Source: Enterobacteriaceae endosymbiont of Donacia marginata | GTDB lineage: Bacteria > Pseudomonadota > Gammaproteobacteria > Enterobacterales > Enterobacteriaceae | Direction: 5' to 3' | Length of the DNA stretch: 64,000 nt | Assembly (NCBI RefSeq): GCF_012567685.1 | Contig: NZ_CP046184.1 | Span: forward strand, 138,192 to 202,191 | Shown here: one piece after another, positions 28,618-38,583 of the stretch | Layout of the letters: each line of letters starts with the position of its first letter | Numbering within the stretch: the stretch's first letter is position 1 | Translations under genes and position numbers: made by a program | Notes under the pieces: model-generated | What the model was told of the DNA's origin: nothing | Seen by the model: the letters and a program-made list of their open reading frames with translations, nothing else | Databases searched by the model: none

Positions 28618-29298
28618 TCATTCAAGACCAAGCTTTTTTAAAGCTTTTTCTGCTGCTGATTGTTCAGCTTTACGACGACTTGAGCCTATTCCTATTATTA
28701 TTGCTGATATTCCACTAATTTTACATTGTATTGTAAATTTTTGATTATGTACTTCCCCATTTATTTGTATTATGAAATAATAAGGTAAAGGAAGATGTGA
28801 TCTTTGTAGATATTCCTGTAATCGTGTTTTTGGATCTTTTTGATTATTTCCAGGTAATATTTTTTTTAATCTAAATTGATACCAAAGTAAAATAATCTTC
28901 TCTACAACTTTTATATTACTATCTAAACAAATACTACCAATTAAAGCTTCCATTGTATCAGCAAGAATAGATTCTCTATTATATCCCCCATTTTTAAATT
29001 CTCCTGGACCTAAAAATAAATATTCACCTAGATTAAACTCTCTTGCAATACTTGCTAATGTATTACCTCTAACTAGAGAAGCACGCATACGGCTCATATT
29101 TCCTTCATTTACACTAGGAAATTTATTATATAATGCTTTAGCTATTATATAGCTTAATATAGAATCTCCTAAAAATTCTAATCTTTCATTATGTTTACTA
29201 CTTGCACTTCTATGTGTTAAAGCTTGATATAATAAATCTTGATGAATAAAAATATAACCTAATCTTTTTTGTAATTGATTAATCATAATAAAATTCAC
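28618..29298 (-). CDS. rnc: Ribonuclease III
   Basis: RNase III cuts double-stranded RNA, including rRNA precursors. The 226-aa product has the same length as E. coli. The catalytic residues fall at the same numbers (Glu38, Glu41, Asp45, Asp114, Glu117), followed by a C-terminal dsRNA-binding domain ending in KALKKLGLE. The start is GTG at 29298; this is supported by exact numbering against E. coli (MNxIxINxLQ). An ATG four codons in (29286) is the alternative. Upstream of era and downstream of lepB as in E. coli. Confidence 0.98.
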   Translation of the reverse strand: MNFIMINQLQKRLGYIFIHQDLLYQALTHRSASSKHNERLEFLGDSILSYIIAKALYNKFPSVNEGNMSRMRASLVRGNTLASIAREFNLGEYLFLGPGEFKNGGYNRESILADTMEALIGSICLDSNIKVVEKIILLWYQFRLKKILPGNNQKDPKTRLQEYLQRSHLPLPYYFIIQINGEVHNQKFTIQCKISGISAIIIGIGSSRRKAEQSAAEKALKKLGLE

Positions 29299-29348
29299 AT
29301 AATTATATTCTAATTTATTATATAAAATAAGTATTTATTTTGAATAAA

Positions 29349-30110
29349 TTAATTAACTTTATGTATTCGATTAAATCTAATTTTAAAAAACCATGAATTT
29401 GATTTCTTTTGAACATTTAACCAAATTAATATAGCTTTTCCTAATAAATATTTTTTATGAACAAGTCCCCAATATCTACTATCAAAACTATCATCACGGT
29501 TATCACCCATAACAAAATAATAATTTTTTGGAATTATCCAAGTATATAATGGAACATTTTTTTGTTTATATATATTTAATGTTTCATTTTCTAGTTCAGG
29601 CATAAATAAAATTTTATGTGATAATTTATCTATATATTCTGTGTATTGGAATAATCTTAATCCACCTAAAATATAATATTCTTTCGAATTTTTAAAAATT
29701 TTAATGAATTTACTTTTTTTTAATTTTTTATATTTAAAAATATTTTTTTGAAAATTTTTACTTTTTAAAAGTATTATTTGTTTATTTTTAAAATCATAAA
29801 CAATAGTATCTCCTGGTAATCCAATAATTCTTTTAATATAATTTATTTTTATATTTTTAGGATATTTAAAAACTACTATATCTCCTCTTTTAGGTATTGT
29901 ATTTTTAAAAATAATTTTATTATTTAAAGGATTTTTAATTCCATAAATAAATTTATTTACTAAAATGAAATCACCTTCTAATAAGGTAGGCATCATTGAA
30001 TTTGATGGAATATAAAAAGGTTCATATATAAATGAACGAATTATAAAAACTAATAATATTATAGGTAATAAAAACCCTATTTGTTTTATCCAATATTTTT
30101 TTTTTAACAT
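29349..30110 (-). CDS. lepB: Signal peptidase I
   Basis: LepB removes signal peptides from exported proteins at the periplasmic face of the inner membrane. The 253-aa protein has the Ser/Lys dyad: Ser38 in PSNSMMPT and Lys93 in YIKRIIG, plus the GDNRDDSFDSRYWG box. E. coli LepB has 324 aa and two N-terminal membrane segments; this version has a single hydrophobic segment (residues 11-26), so the first segment and cytoplasmic loop are gone. Single-span signal peptidases are normal in many other bacteria, so function is probably intact. Lies between lepA and rnc as in E. coli. Confidence 0.95.
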   Translation of the reverse strand: MLKKKYWIKQIGFLLPIILLVFIIRSFIYEPFYIPSNSMMPTLLEGDFILVNKFIYGIKNPLNNKIIFKNTIPKRGDIVVFKYPKNIKINYIKRIIGLPGDTIVYDFKNKQIILLKSKNFQKNIFKYKKLKKSKFIKIFKNSKEYYILGGLRLFQYTEYIDKLSHKILFMPELENETLNIYKQKNVPLYTWIIPKNYYFVMGDNRDDSFDSRYWGLVHKKYLLGKAILIWLNVQKKSNSWFFKIRFNRIHKVN

Positions 30111-30259
30111 ATATTTTATATAGTGAAAGTTAAATATATTATTTTTTATATAAATAAAATAATTTAAGTTTTTATTTAATAAGTAATTATATACTTTATA
30201 TTAAAAATTATTAAAAATAATTATATATATTACTATTTATAGTATATTTTATAAATAAA

Positions 30260-32050
30260 TTATTTATTTATCTTCAACATAGCCAAAAAAACTGAAGTTG
30301 GTAATTTTATATTACCAATCTTTTTCATTCTTTTTTTTCCTTCTTTTTGTTTTTGAATCAATTTTTTTTTTCTACTAACATCTCCTCCATAACATTTTGC
30401 AATAACATTTTTTCGTAATTGTTTAATATTTGTACTAGAAATAATTTTTTTTCCAATTATAGCTTGAATTGTAATATCAAATTGTTGTCTAGGAATCAAT
30501 GTTTTAATTTTTTCTACTAAAATACGACTATAAGAATAAATTTTCTTTTTATAAGTAATTGTTGTTAATGCATCAACATTTTTTTTATTAATAAGAATGT
30601 TAATACAAATTAAATCAGATTTTTTAAATTTTATAAAATTATAATCTAAAGATCCATATCCTTTTGTAATAGATTTTAATTTATCAAAAAAATTTATAAT
30701 TACTTCAAGCATAGGTATTTCATAAATTAATATTACTTGATTACCATGATATATTATATCTTTTTGTATTCCATTTTTAGTTATACATAATTGAATAATT
30801 TTTCCTATATATTTAATTGGAGAGATAATTTTACATTTTAAAATAGGTTCTCTTATTTCTTTTATTAAAAAAGATGGGGGGAATTTAGATGGATTATCTA
30901 TATATAAAATATCTTTATTAATTGTGATTACCTCATATTTAACAGAAGGCATAGTAGTTATAATATTGATATTATATTCGTTTAATAAACGTTGCTGTAT
31001 AATTTCCATATGTAATAAACCTAAAAAACCACATCTATATCCATAACCTAATATTTCTGAATTTTCTGGTTCAAAAAATAAAGCCGAATCATTTAAACTT
31101 AATTTTTTTAGTGCATTACTAAAAATTTTATATTCATCTGATATTATTGGAAATAGACCAGCAAAAACTTTAGGAACACTTTTTTTAAATCCAGGTAAAA
31201 GTATAGTTGATGGTTTGATATATGATGTTATAGTAGCCCCTACTGGCACTTCACTTATATTTTTTATACCTAAAACTATCCAACCAACATCACCACATTT
31301 TAATATATTTAAATTTATTTTTTTAGGAGTAAAAATACCTATTTTTTCAACAACATATTTTTTTTTTGTATTCAAAACAATTATTTTCATTCCTTTAGAG
31401 ATTTGACCATTTTTAATACAAATTAAAACTATAACTCCTAAATAATTATCAAACCACGAATCTATAATAAGAGCTTGTAATGAATGATTAATATTTCCTT
31501 TTGGATAAGGAATATTTTTAACTAAATCTTCTATTATTTCTTGGATGCCTAATCCAGTTTTAGCTGAACATTTAAGAATTTCTTTAGATTTAATACCTAT
31601 TATATCTTGAATATCTTTTTGAATTTTTTTAATATTTACAGTTAATAAATCAATTTTATTAATAACTGGTAATACTTTTAATCCCATTTTAAGAGCAGTA
31701 TTATAATTAGATAAAGTTTGAGCTTCAATTCCTTGTGATGCATCTATTAATAATAATGCTCCTTCACATGCAGATAGAGATCTAGAAACTTCGTAAGAAA
31801 AATCTACATGACCTGGAGTATCAATAAAATTTAATTTATAAAAATTATTATTTTTTGCTTTATAATTTAAAGAAACACTTTGTGCTTTTATTGTAATGCC
31901 TCTTTCTCTTTCTAAGTCCATAGTATCTAACACTTGTGATGTCATTTCTCTATGAGATAATCCACCACAAAGTTCAATTAATCTATCTGCAAATGTTGAT
32001 TTACCATGATCAATATGAGCAATAATTGAAAAATTTCTTATATTTTTCAT
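30260..32050 (-). CDS. lepA: Elongation factor 4 (LepA) GTPase
   Basis: LepA is a ribosome-binding GTPase that affects translation and 30S biogenesis. The 596-aa protein (599 in E. coli) has G1 AHIDHGKS at 11-18, DTPGH, NKIDL, EF-G-like domains and the LepA-specific C-terminal domain ([13 protein letters not shown]). It lies upstream of lepB as in E. coli with a 149-base spacer. Its retention in a reduced genome agrees with wide conservation of lepA. Confidence 0.97.
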   Translation of the reverse strand: MKNIRNFSIIAHIDHGKSTFADRLIELCGGLSHREMTSQVLDTMDLERERGITIKAQSVSLNYKAKNNNFYKLNFIDTPGHVDFSYEVSRSLSACEGALLLIDASQGIEAQTLSNYNTALKMGLKVLPVINKIDLLTVNIKKIQKDIQDIIGIKSKEILKCSAKTGLGIQEIIEDLVKNIPYPKGNINHSLQALIIDSWFDNYLGVIVLICIKNGQISKGMKIIVLNTKKKYVVEKIGIFTPKKINLNILKCGDVGWIVLGIKNISEVPVGATITSYIKPSTILLPGFKKSVPKVFAGLFPIISDEYKIFSNALKKLSLNDSALFFEPENSEILGYGYRCGFLGLLHMEIIQQRLLNEYNINIITTMPSVKYEVITINKDILYIDNPSKFPPSFLIKEIREPILKCKIISPIKYIGKIIQLCITKNGIQKDIIYHGNQVILIYEIPMLEVIINFFDKLKSITKGYGSLDYNFIKFKKSDLICINILINKKNVDALTTITYKKKIYSYSRILVEKIKTLIPRQQFDITIQAIIGKKIISSTNIKQLRKNVIAKCYGGDVSRKKKLIQKQKEGKKRMKKIGNIKLPTSVFLAMLKINK

Positions 32051-32102
32051 AAAATAATATTTTTAACCCTATAAATATAAAAAAAATTTTTAATAAAATA
32101 TA

Positions 32103-34151
32103 TTATTCATTATAATTAATACCTCTTTGTATAAGTATAGAATTAATATTTAATTCTTTACCTCTAAATTTTTTAAATAAAACAAGAGGATCTTGAGAAC
32201 TACCTAAAGATAGAAGATTATTTAAAAATTTTCTACCAATAATTTGATTAAATAGTCCATATTTTTTAAAATACAAAAAAGAATCTGCAGCTAGTTGTTC
32301 TGCCCATAAATAACTATAATATCCTGCTGCATATTCTCCACCAAATATATGATTAAATACATTAGTATATTTATACCAAACAGGCATAGGAGAAATAGTT
32401 ATTAAATTTTTTCTTATTTCTTGAATTAAATCTGATATCTGTTTTTTTTTATTTAAATTAAATTCATCATGTATTCTTATATCAAATAAACTTAATTCTA
32501 TCTGACGCATAAGTAATAAAGCAGCATTATATTTTTTAGATTTGATTAGTTTATGAATTATATTTTCTGGAAGATTATTTTTTTTTTTATAATGTTGAGA
32601 AATTAGTTGTAAAGATCTAGCTTCCCAACACCAATATTCCATAAATTGACTAGGAAATTCTACAATATCTAAAGGTATTCCATTAATTCCTGAAATATTA
32701 GATATATTTATTTGAGAAGTAATATGATGTAAAGCATGTCCAAATTCATGAAATAAAGTTAAAACTTCATCATGATTAAGTAAAAAAAATTTGTTATAAG
32801 ATGGAGTAAAATTACAATTAACATAAGCAATTGGATATTGAATTATTCCATTTTCTTTTAAAATTCTTGTTTGACATATATCCATCCAAGCGCCACTACG
32901 TTTTTCTGGCCGAATATATAAATCAAAATAAATACTTCCATAAAATTTATCTTTTGAATTAAAAACATCAAAAAACAGAACATCTTTATGCCAAACTGAT
33001 ACTTTTCTTTGTTTAAAGATTAAACCATATATTTTATTAATAATATTAAACATACCTTTCATTACAATATTAATTGGGAAATAATCACGAATAATATTAT
33101 CATCAATTCCATATAAATAAAATTTATATTTTTCTGAAAAAAATGCTATATCCCATGGATTAATTTTTACTAAATTATATTTTTTTTTAATAAAATTTTT
33201 TAAATTTAAAACTTCTTTTTCTGCTTGTTTTTTAGATAATTTTATTAATTTATATAAAAAAGATAAAACTTTATCAACTTTCTTAGCAGATTTCATTACT
33301 AATGATTGTTCAGAATAAGAATTATATCCTAATAATTTAGATAATTTTACACGTAATGATAGTTCTTTTATTATAATAGGTTCATTATTAAATTTAGATT
33401 TATTCTGATCTAAATCAGATGCTCTTGTATTATACATATAATATATTTTTTTTCTTAATATATTATTTTTACAAAATGTTATTATGGATGAATAAATAGG
33501 AAAATCAAAAGTGATTAAATATCCTTTTTTATTTTTTAAAATAGCATTTTTATGCATAATATTCATTATATGATTAGGAATACCATTTAATTCTTTTTTA
33601 TCTAAGATATGTTTTTCTAATCTTTTAGTACTATCAAAAATATTATTATTAAAAATATTTTGTAATTCTAATAAATATGTAACATATTTTACATATTTCT
33701 TTTTTTTTTCTTGAGATAATAAAATTCCTGAAAATTTAAAATCACATATTATCTTATTAAGTGACTCAATTTTAAATTTATTAAAATTTAAATTTTCTTG
33801 ATTATTTTGTAATTTTATATAAGCATTATATAAATTTATATTTTGTGTAATCCATATATGATAATTAGTTATCATTTTAATAATAATTTCATAATTTTTC
33901 CTGATTTTATTATTATTACATACATAGTATAAATGATTTATAGGAGAAAAAATACGATATAAATTTTCATCTAATTCTAATATTTTTTGACAAAAATTTT
34001 CCCAGTTATAATTATGTTTATATTTATTTAAAATTTGATTAATTTTATTTTTAGAATTTTTAATTGTGATTTCTATTGCAGGAATCATACAATCATTAGT
34101 TATTTTATTAAAAGGCGGTATTAGGAAATCAGATAATAAAGGATTACTCAT
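32103..34151 (-). CDS. prlC: Oligopeptidase A (M3 metallopeptidase)
   Basis: PrlC is a cytosolic zinc oligopeptidase that degrades peptides, including cleaved signal peptides. The 682-aa protein (680 in E. coli) has the zinc motif HEFGH at 468-472 and further M3-family signatures (FPSQFMEYW, GGEYAAGYYSYLWA). With PepA it gives this symbiont a peptide-recycling route. Flanked by lepA and rlmB on the same strand; not adjacent to these in E. coli. Confidence 0.96.
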   Translation of the reverse strand: MSNPLLSDFLIPPFNKITNDCMIPAIEITIKNSKNKINQILNKYKHNYNWENFCQKILELDENLYRIFSPINHLYYVCNNNKIRKNYEIIIKMITNYHIWITQNINLYNAYIKLQNNQENLNFNKFKIESLNKIICDFKFSGILLSQEKKKKYVKYVTYLLELQNIFNNNIFDSTKRLEKHILDKKELNGIPNHIMNIMHKNAILKNKKGYLITFDFPIYSSIITFCKNNILRKKIYYMYNTRASDLDQNKSKFNNEPIIIKELSLRVKLSKLLGYNSYSEQSLVMKSAKKVDKVLSFLYKLIKLSKKQAEKEVLNLKNFIKKKYNLVKINPWDIAFFSEKYKFYLYGIDDNIIRDYFPINIVMKGMFNIINKIYGLIFKQRKVSVWHKDVLFFDVFNSKDKFYGSIYFDLYIRPEKRSGAWMDICQTRILKENGIIQYPIAYVNCNFTPSYNKFFLLNHDEVLTLFHEFGHALHHITSQINISNISGINGIPLDIVEFPSQFMEYWCWEARSLQLISQHYKKKNNLPENIIHKLIKSKKYNAALLLMRQIELSLFDIRIHDEFNLNKKKQISDLIQEIRKNLITISPMPVWYKYTNVFNHIFGGEYAAGYYSYLWAEQLAADSFLYFKKYGLFNQIIGRKFLNNLLSLGSSQDPLVLFKKFRGKELNINSILIQRGINYNE

Positions 34152-34220
34152 AGTAAATTTCCAATTTATATGTAAATATGATTAAAATATTTATAAAATA
34201 AATAAGTATATTTTATAAAA

Positions 34221-34976
34221 TTAATTTTTAAGCTTAAAAATAAAATTTTGTCTCATTATTTCGAATAAACAAATTCCTGTTGCTACAGAAACATTTAAAG
34301 AATTTAAATTATTAAACATAGGTATAGAAATTAATAAATCACATTTTTTTTTAATAGTAGTTTTAATACCTTTATCTTCAGATCCAATAATTAAACATAT
34401 AGGATATTTTAGTTTATTATTATAAATAATACTATTTTTTTTATTATTATCAGCTCCAATTATTTTAATTTTATAATATTTTAAAAGATCAATAGTATTT
34501 TTTAAATTTTTTACGAAAATAATAGGTATATCTTCTGATGTTCCACAAGATATTTTTTTTACTATAGCATTTATTTTAACAGAATTTTTTTTAGGTAAAA
34601 TGATCATACTAACATTAAATGCAACAGCATTTCTTATGCATGCGCCTAAATTATGAGTATCTGTGATACTATCTAAAATAAGAATAAATATTCTTTTTGA
34701 TATATTAATAATTTTTATTATATCTTTCTCAGTTAAAGATTTTGATATATTTATTACAGCCATAATTCCTTGATGAATACTATTATTAGTTTTTTTATTA
34801 AGCCATTTTTTATTTACTTTATGTATATTAATGTTATATTTATTTATATAATAAAATAATTCCTTAATTTTATTAGATTTTTTTTTACTATCTAAAATAA
34901 ATATTTCTTTTAAAGAAAGAGGATTTTTTTTTAAAAGACTAATAACAGAATGTATACCAAAAATAATATCTTTCAT
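34221..34976 (-). CDS. rlmB: 23S rRNA Gm2251 2'-O-methyltransferase RlmB
   Basis: RlmB methylates the ribose of G2251 in the peptidyl-transferase P loop. The 251-aa SpoU-family (SPOUT) protein (243 in E. coli) has an N-terminal substrate-binding domain (IFGIHSVISLL) and the three catalytic-domain motifs: NLGACIRNA, the IGSEDKG loop and NVSVATGICLFE at the knot. E. coli has hfq, hflX, hflK, hflC and others between miaA and rlmB; here only a short spacer remains, so rlmB now neighbours miaA. Confidence 0.95.
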   Translation of the reverse strand: MKDIIFGIHSVISLLKKNPLSLKEIFILDSKKKSNKIKELFYYINKYNINIHKVNKKWLNKKTNNSIHQGIMAVINISKSLTEKDIIKIINISKRIFILILDSITDTHNLGACIRNAVAFNVSMIILPKKNSVKINAIVKKISCGTSEDIPIIFVKNLKNTIDLLKYYKIKIIGADNNKKNSIIYNNKLKYPICLIIGSEDKGIKTTIKKKCDLLISIPMFNNLNSLNVSVATGICLFEIMRQNFIFKLKN

Positions 34977-35065
34977 TTTATTTAATAATTATTTTAATAA
35001 ATTAAATTTATTATAAAATAAAAGCATAAATTTTAATTTATTTTTTTAAAATTATTTAAAATTTA

Positions 35066-36016
35066 TTAATTTAATTTTTCTTTTATAAATTTTATAATAA
35101 AATCATAAGCTTTATAAATATTATTACTATCAAACCAATATATATTTTTCCAATAACGTAACCAAGTTAATTGTTTCTTTGCTAAATGACGTGTACTAAT
35201 AGTAGTTTTTTGTATCATTTCTTGATAAGAAATTTTATCTAAAATATATAAAAACATCTGTTTATATCCAATACAACGTATTGCAGGAAAATCAAATTTT
35301 AGATATTTATTTTTAATAAGATATCTTACTTCTTTTTCAAAACCTGATTCTAACATTTTAAAAATTCTATTTTCTATATTTTTATATAAAATCTTTCTAT
35401 TATAATAAGTTAATCCAAATTGATATATTTTATAAGGAATTTTAATACCTATATTTTTTTGTAATTCACTTAATGGTTTCCCAGTTAAAAAAAATATTTC
35501 TAAAGCTCGTAAATTTCTTTGTATATCATTACAATGAATTTTATTTGCAGATATAATATCAACTGTTTTTAACATATCATGATATGATTTATATAATTTA
35601 TTTTTTATTTGATTAGTAATTATTTTACGTATTTTTAAATTAGATGCAGGTAATAAAGGAGAAATAGTATTAATTAATTTATTATAATAAAACATATTTC
35701 CTCCTACTAAAAATGGGATTTTACCTCTTTTAACTATTTCATTCATAATGTTTAAAACATCATTATAAAATTCCATAACAGAATATAATTGATAAGGTTC
35801 TTTAATATCAATTAACCAATGTTTTTCATAAAAAAAATCATTTTTTTTTGGTTTATCAGTTCCTATATCTAATTTTTTATAAATTAAAGATGAATCTACA
35901 CTAATTAATTCAATAGGTAAAATTTTTGCTAATCTAGTTGCTAAATAAGTTTTTTGAGATGCTGTAGTTCCCATTAAAAAAATAACTATTGGTAATTTTT
36001 TATTTTTTTTATTCAT
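35066..36016 (-). CDS. miaA: tRNA dimethylallyltransferase MiaA
   Basis: MiaA adds a dimethylallyl group to A37 of tRNAs reading codons that start with U. The ATG at 36016 gives 316 aa, equal to E. coli, and starts nine bases after the mutL stop; a TTG at 36043 would overlap mutL. Conserved features include SVDSSLIYKKLDIGTDKP, LVGGNMFY and RCIGYKQM. The P loop reads GTTASQKT instead of GPTASGKT, so the usually invariant Gly before Lys22 is Gln21. This could weaken nucleotide (dimethylallyl-diphosphate/phosphate) binding or reflect decay; the rest of the protein looks selected. Confidence 0.94.
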   Translation of the reverse strand: MNKKNKKLPIVIFLMGTTASQKTYLATRLAKILPIELISVDSSLIYKKLDIGTDKPKKNDFFYEKHWLIDIKEPYQLYSVMEFYNDVLNIMNEIVKRGKIPFLVGGNMFYYNKLINTISPLLPASNLKIRKIITNQIKNKLYKSYHDMLKTVDIISANKIHCNDIQRNLRALEIFFLTGKPLSELQKNIGIKIPYKIYQFGLTYYNRKILYKNIENRIFKMLESGFEKEVRYLIKNKYLKFDFPAIRCIGYKQMFLYILDKISYQEMIQKTTISTRHLAKKQLTWLRYWKNIYWFDSNNIYKAYDFIIKFIKEKLN

Positions 36017-36024
36017 GTTATAAA

Positions 36025-37719
36025 TTATATTTTTATTAAACAAAATAACTTTTTTATAGAGAAATTATTTTCTTCTAATTTTAATAATTCTAATTCCATT
36101 AATAAATTTATAATTTTAGAAGAATCCCATAATATATGCATATTAATTATATAATTAATTATCCATTTTTTAATTTTATTTAAAGAAATTTTTTTTATAT
36201 TTATAAAATAATTTAATAATTTGAAAAAAAAATCTTTTATATCATATAATGATAAAAATATAGGTACACATAATATGCAAATAAAATTTTTATTACTTAA
36301 TTTTAAGTTAAAACCTAATTGTATTAAAAATATTTTTATTTTATATAAAATATAATATTCTTTTTCTTTTATATTTATTTTAATATTTGTTTTTATGCTA
36401 TTAATTATATTTTTATTTTTTAAATGTAATTTAAATTTTATATTTAATAATAAAAAAATTATTTTTTTTATTAAAATAGAATATAAAAAATTTTTTTTTT
36501 CTATAATAATATAAGTATTTTTAAAAATTGTTAAAAATTTGCCAAAATTTTTAAAATAAAAATTTGGTAAATTATCTAAATATACTATATTTTTTTTTTT
36601 AATATTATTAAATAGTAATTGATTTGTAATTGATAATTTATTTTTAACAGAATAATATTCTAAATTTTTTTCATTTTTTTTAATTAAATTAATATTTTTT
36701 ATATTACTTATTAAATTATTTTTTAATAATAATTTTTTAATATTTTTAAAGATAAAATTATATATTATTTTTATGTTATAAAAACATATATCATTTTTTT
36801 GAGGATGTATATTTATATCAATTTGATTAGGTTCTAGTTTTAAAAAAAATATAAAAGAAAAACTATAATTATTATTGAAATAACCATATATTATTTCTTT
36901 TATAATACGATAAATAAAATTAGTAGATACTATACGATTATTAACATAAAAATATTTGAATAATGTATTTGTTACATTATCTTTTTTAAATAATACTATC
37001 CATCCATATAATCCTAATTTTTTATCAAAAACATTTATTTTTAGTGAATTTTGTAAAAAAAAATTACCACAAATAATTTTTATTCTATTTGAGTAAGAAA
37101 TATTATCTGTTACTTTTTTAAAATTATAAATAATTTTATTATTATATTTAAATTGTATTCCTATACCAAATTTCATTAAAATAATTTTTTTAATAATATT
37201 TTTAATATAAATAAATTCTATTTTTTCACTAGAAAGATATGATCTTCTTGCAGGGAAATTATAAAAAAGATCAGATAAAATGATAGTAGTTCCTATAGGA
37301 TGTGAAATTGGTTTTAAATAAATAATTTTTTCATTAAATCCTTCTGTATATAATTGCCAAGCAATGTGCTGTTTTAATGTTTTGGATGTAATAGTCATTC
37401 TAGATATAGTTTTTATACTAGTTAAAGCTTCTCCTCTGAAACCAAAACTTTTAAAGCAATCTAGATCATCTAAATTATTTATTTTACTTGTAGCATGTTT
37501 TTTAATACATAAAATTAAATTTTTTTTATTCATTCCTATTCCATTATCATTTATATAAATATATTTCATCCCTCCTTTTTTTATACATAAATTTATTTGT
37601 GATGCTTTTGCATCAATACTATTTTCAATTAATTCTTTAATAACAGTAGCTGGCCTATCTATTACTTCTCCTGCAGCTATTCTTTTTATAACATTTTTAG
37701 GTAAAATTTTAATAGACAT
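36025..37719 (-). CDS. mutL: DNA mismatch repair protein MutL
   Basis: MutL couples mismatch recognition by MutS to strand incision. The 564-aa protein (615 in E. coli) has the GHKL ATPase motifs KELIENSIDA (with Glu29 and Asn33), DNGIGM at 58-63 and GFRGEA at 93-98. The linker and C-terminal dimerisation half are shortened and Asn/Lys/Ile-rich. Upstream of miaA as in E. coli. tRNA-Gly lies 61 bases upstream on the same strand and may be read through into mutL. Whether mutS and mutH exist cannot be seen here. Confidence 0.95.
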   Translation of the reverse strand: MSIKILPKNVIKRIAAGEVIDRPATVIKELIENSIDAKASQINLCIKKGGMKYIYINDNGIGMNKKNLILCIKKHATSKINNLDDLDCFKSFGFRGEALTSIKTISRMTITSKTLKQHIAWQLYTEGFNEKIIYLKPISHPIGTTIILSDLFYNFPARRSYLSSEKIEFIYIKNIIKKIILMKFGIGIQFKYNNKIIYNFKKVTDNISYSNRIKIICGNFFLQNSLKINVFDKKLGLYGWIVLFKKDNVTNTLFKYFYVNNRIVSTNFIYRIIKEIIYGYFNNNYSFSFIFFLKLEPNQIDINIHPQKNDICFYNIKIIYNFIFKNIKKLLLKNNLISNIKNINLIKKNEKNLEYYSVKNKLSITNQLLFNNIKKKNIVYLDNLPNFYFKNFGKFLTIFKNTYIIIEKKNFLYSILIKKIIFLLLNIKFKLHLKNKNIINSIKTNIKINIKEKEYYILYKIKIFLIQLGFNLKLSNKNFICILCVPIFLSLYDIKDFFFKLLNYFINIKKISLNKIKKWIINYIINMHILWDSSKIINLLMELELLKLEENNFSIKKLFCLIKI

Positions 37720-37780
37720 TATAAATAATATTAATAAATAAATTTGTAAGATATATTAAAGTTATTTATTAAATATATAG

Positions 37781-37854
37781 AGCGGGAAACGAGATTCGAA
37801 CTCGCGACCCCAACCATGGCAAGGTTGTGCTCTACCATACTGAGCTATTCCCGC
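37781..37854 (-). tRNA. tRNA-Gly (anticodon GCC)
   Basis: The 74-base cloverleaf has acceptor GCGGGAA/TTCCCGC, anticodon arm ACCTTGCCATGGT giving GCC, T arm GAGTTCGAATCTC and discriminator T. It closely matches E. coli glyV-type tRNA, which also lies near orn. The 3' CCA is not encoded. Confidence 0.97.
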
Positions 37855-37881
37855 TATAATATAATTATAAATATTAATTTA

Positions 37882-37911
37882 ATCATATTAAATTTAACTT
37901 TTATTTGTCAA
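37882..37911 (-). promoter_or_regulatory. Sigma-70 promoter of tRNA-Gly
   Basis: On the minus strand TTGACA (37906-37911) and TATGAT (37882-37887) are 18 bases apart and end 27 bases before the tRNA. The -35 box contains the TGA stop codon of the upstream orn gene. Confidence 0.7.
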
Positions 37912-38477
37912 TCTATTTTAGATATAATTTTATTATTAAAAATAAAATTTTTATAAAATTTTAATTCATTTATAGATTCACATATATCATAATATGCACT
38001 ATGTTGATATTTTTTTTGTTTTAATTTAGAATAAATTTTAGGTTTCCATCTTTTAATAAGTTCTTTTATTGAACTAATATCAATATTTCGATAATGAAAA
38101 TATTTTTCTAAATTAGGCATATAATTATATAAAAACATACGATCTTTATAAATACTATTACCACATAAAGGGACGGTATTAGGTTTAATATAAGATTTTA
38201 ACAAATTTAAAATATATATTTCAGCTTTTTTTTCATTAAATTTACTATTTTTAATTTTTTTAATTAAACCAGTTTTTTTATGTATATTTTTATTCCATGA
38301 ATCCATATAATTTAAAATATTATCTGATTGATATATTGGGATAACTATTCCTTTATTGATAATTTCTAAATTATTATCAGTAATAACTATAGCAATTTCA
38401 ATTATATGATCTTTATTAGGATTAAGACCAGTCATTTCTAAATCTAACCATATTAATAAATGATTATTAATTTGCAC
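37908..38477 (-). CDS. orn: Oligoribonuclease
   Basis: Orn degrades RNA dinucleotides and short oligomers to mononucleotides. The 189-aa protein (181 in E. coli) is a DEDDh exonuclease with Asp12 and Glu14 in WLDLEMTGL, CGNSIYKDR in the middle and the HSAYYDI segment near the C-terminus with His/Asp of the active site. Divergent from psd as in E. coli, where rsgA lies between; rsgA is missing here. Upstream of tRNA-Gly. Confidence 0.96.
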   Translation of the reverse strand: MQINNHLLIWLDLEMTGLNPNKDHIIEIAIVITDNNLEIINKGIVIPIYQSDNILNYMDSWNKNIHKKTGLIKKIKNSKFNEKKAEIYILNLLKSYIKPNTVPLCGNSIYKDRMFLYNYMPNLEKYFHYRNIDISSIKELIKRWKPKIYSKLKQKKYQHSAYYDICESINELKFYKNFIFNNKIISKID

Positions 38478-38583
38478 AAAATATCCTTATATTTATTTTA
38501 TTTATAATTTAAATTTTTAAATACTATTATATATGGTTTTTTTATATTATATTAAAATATTTCATAAAATAGTTAATTATAAA

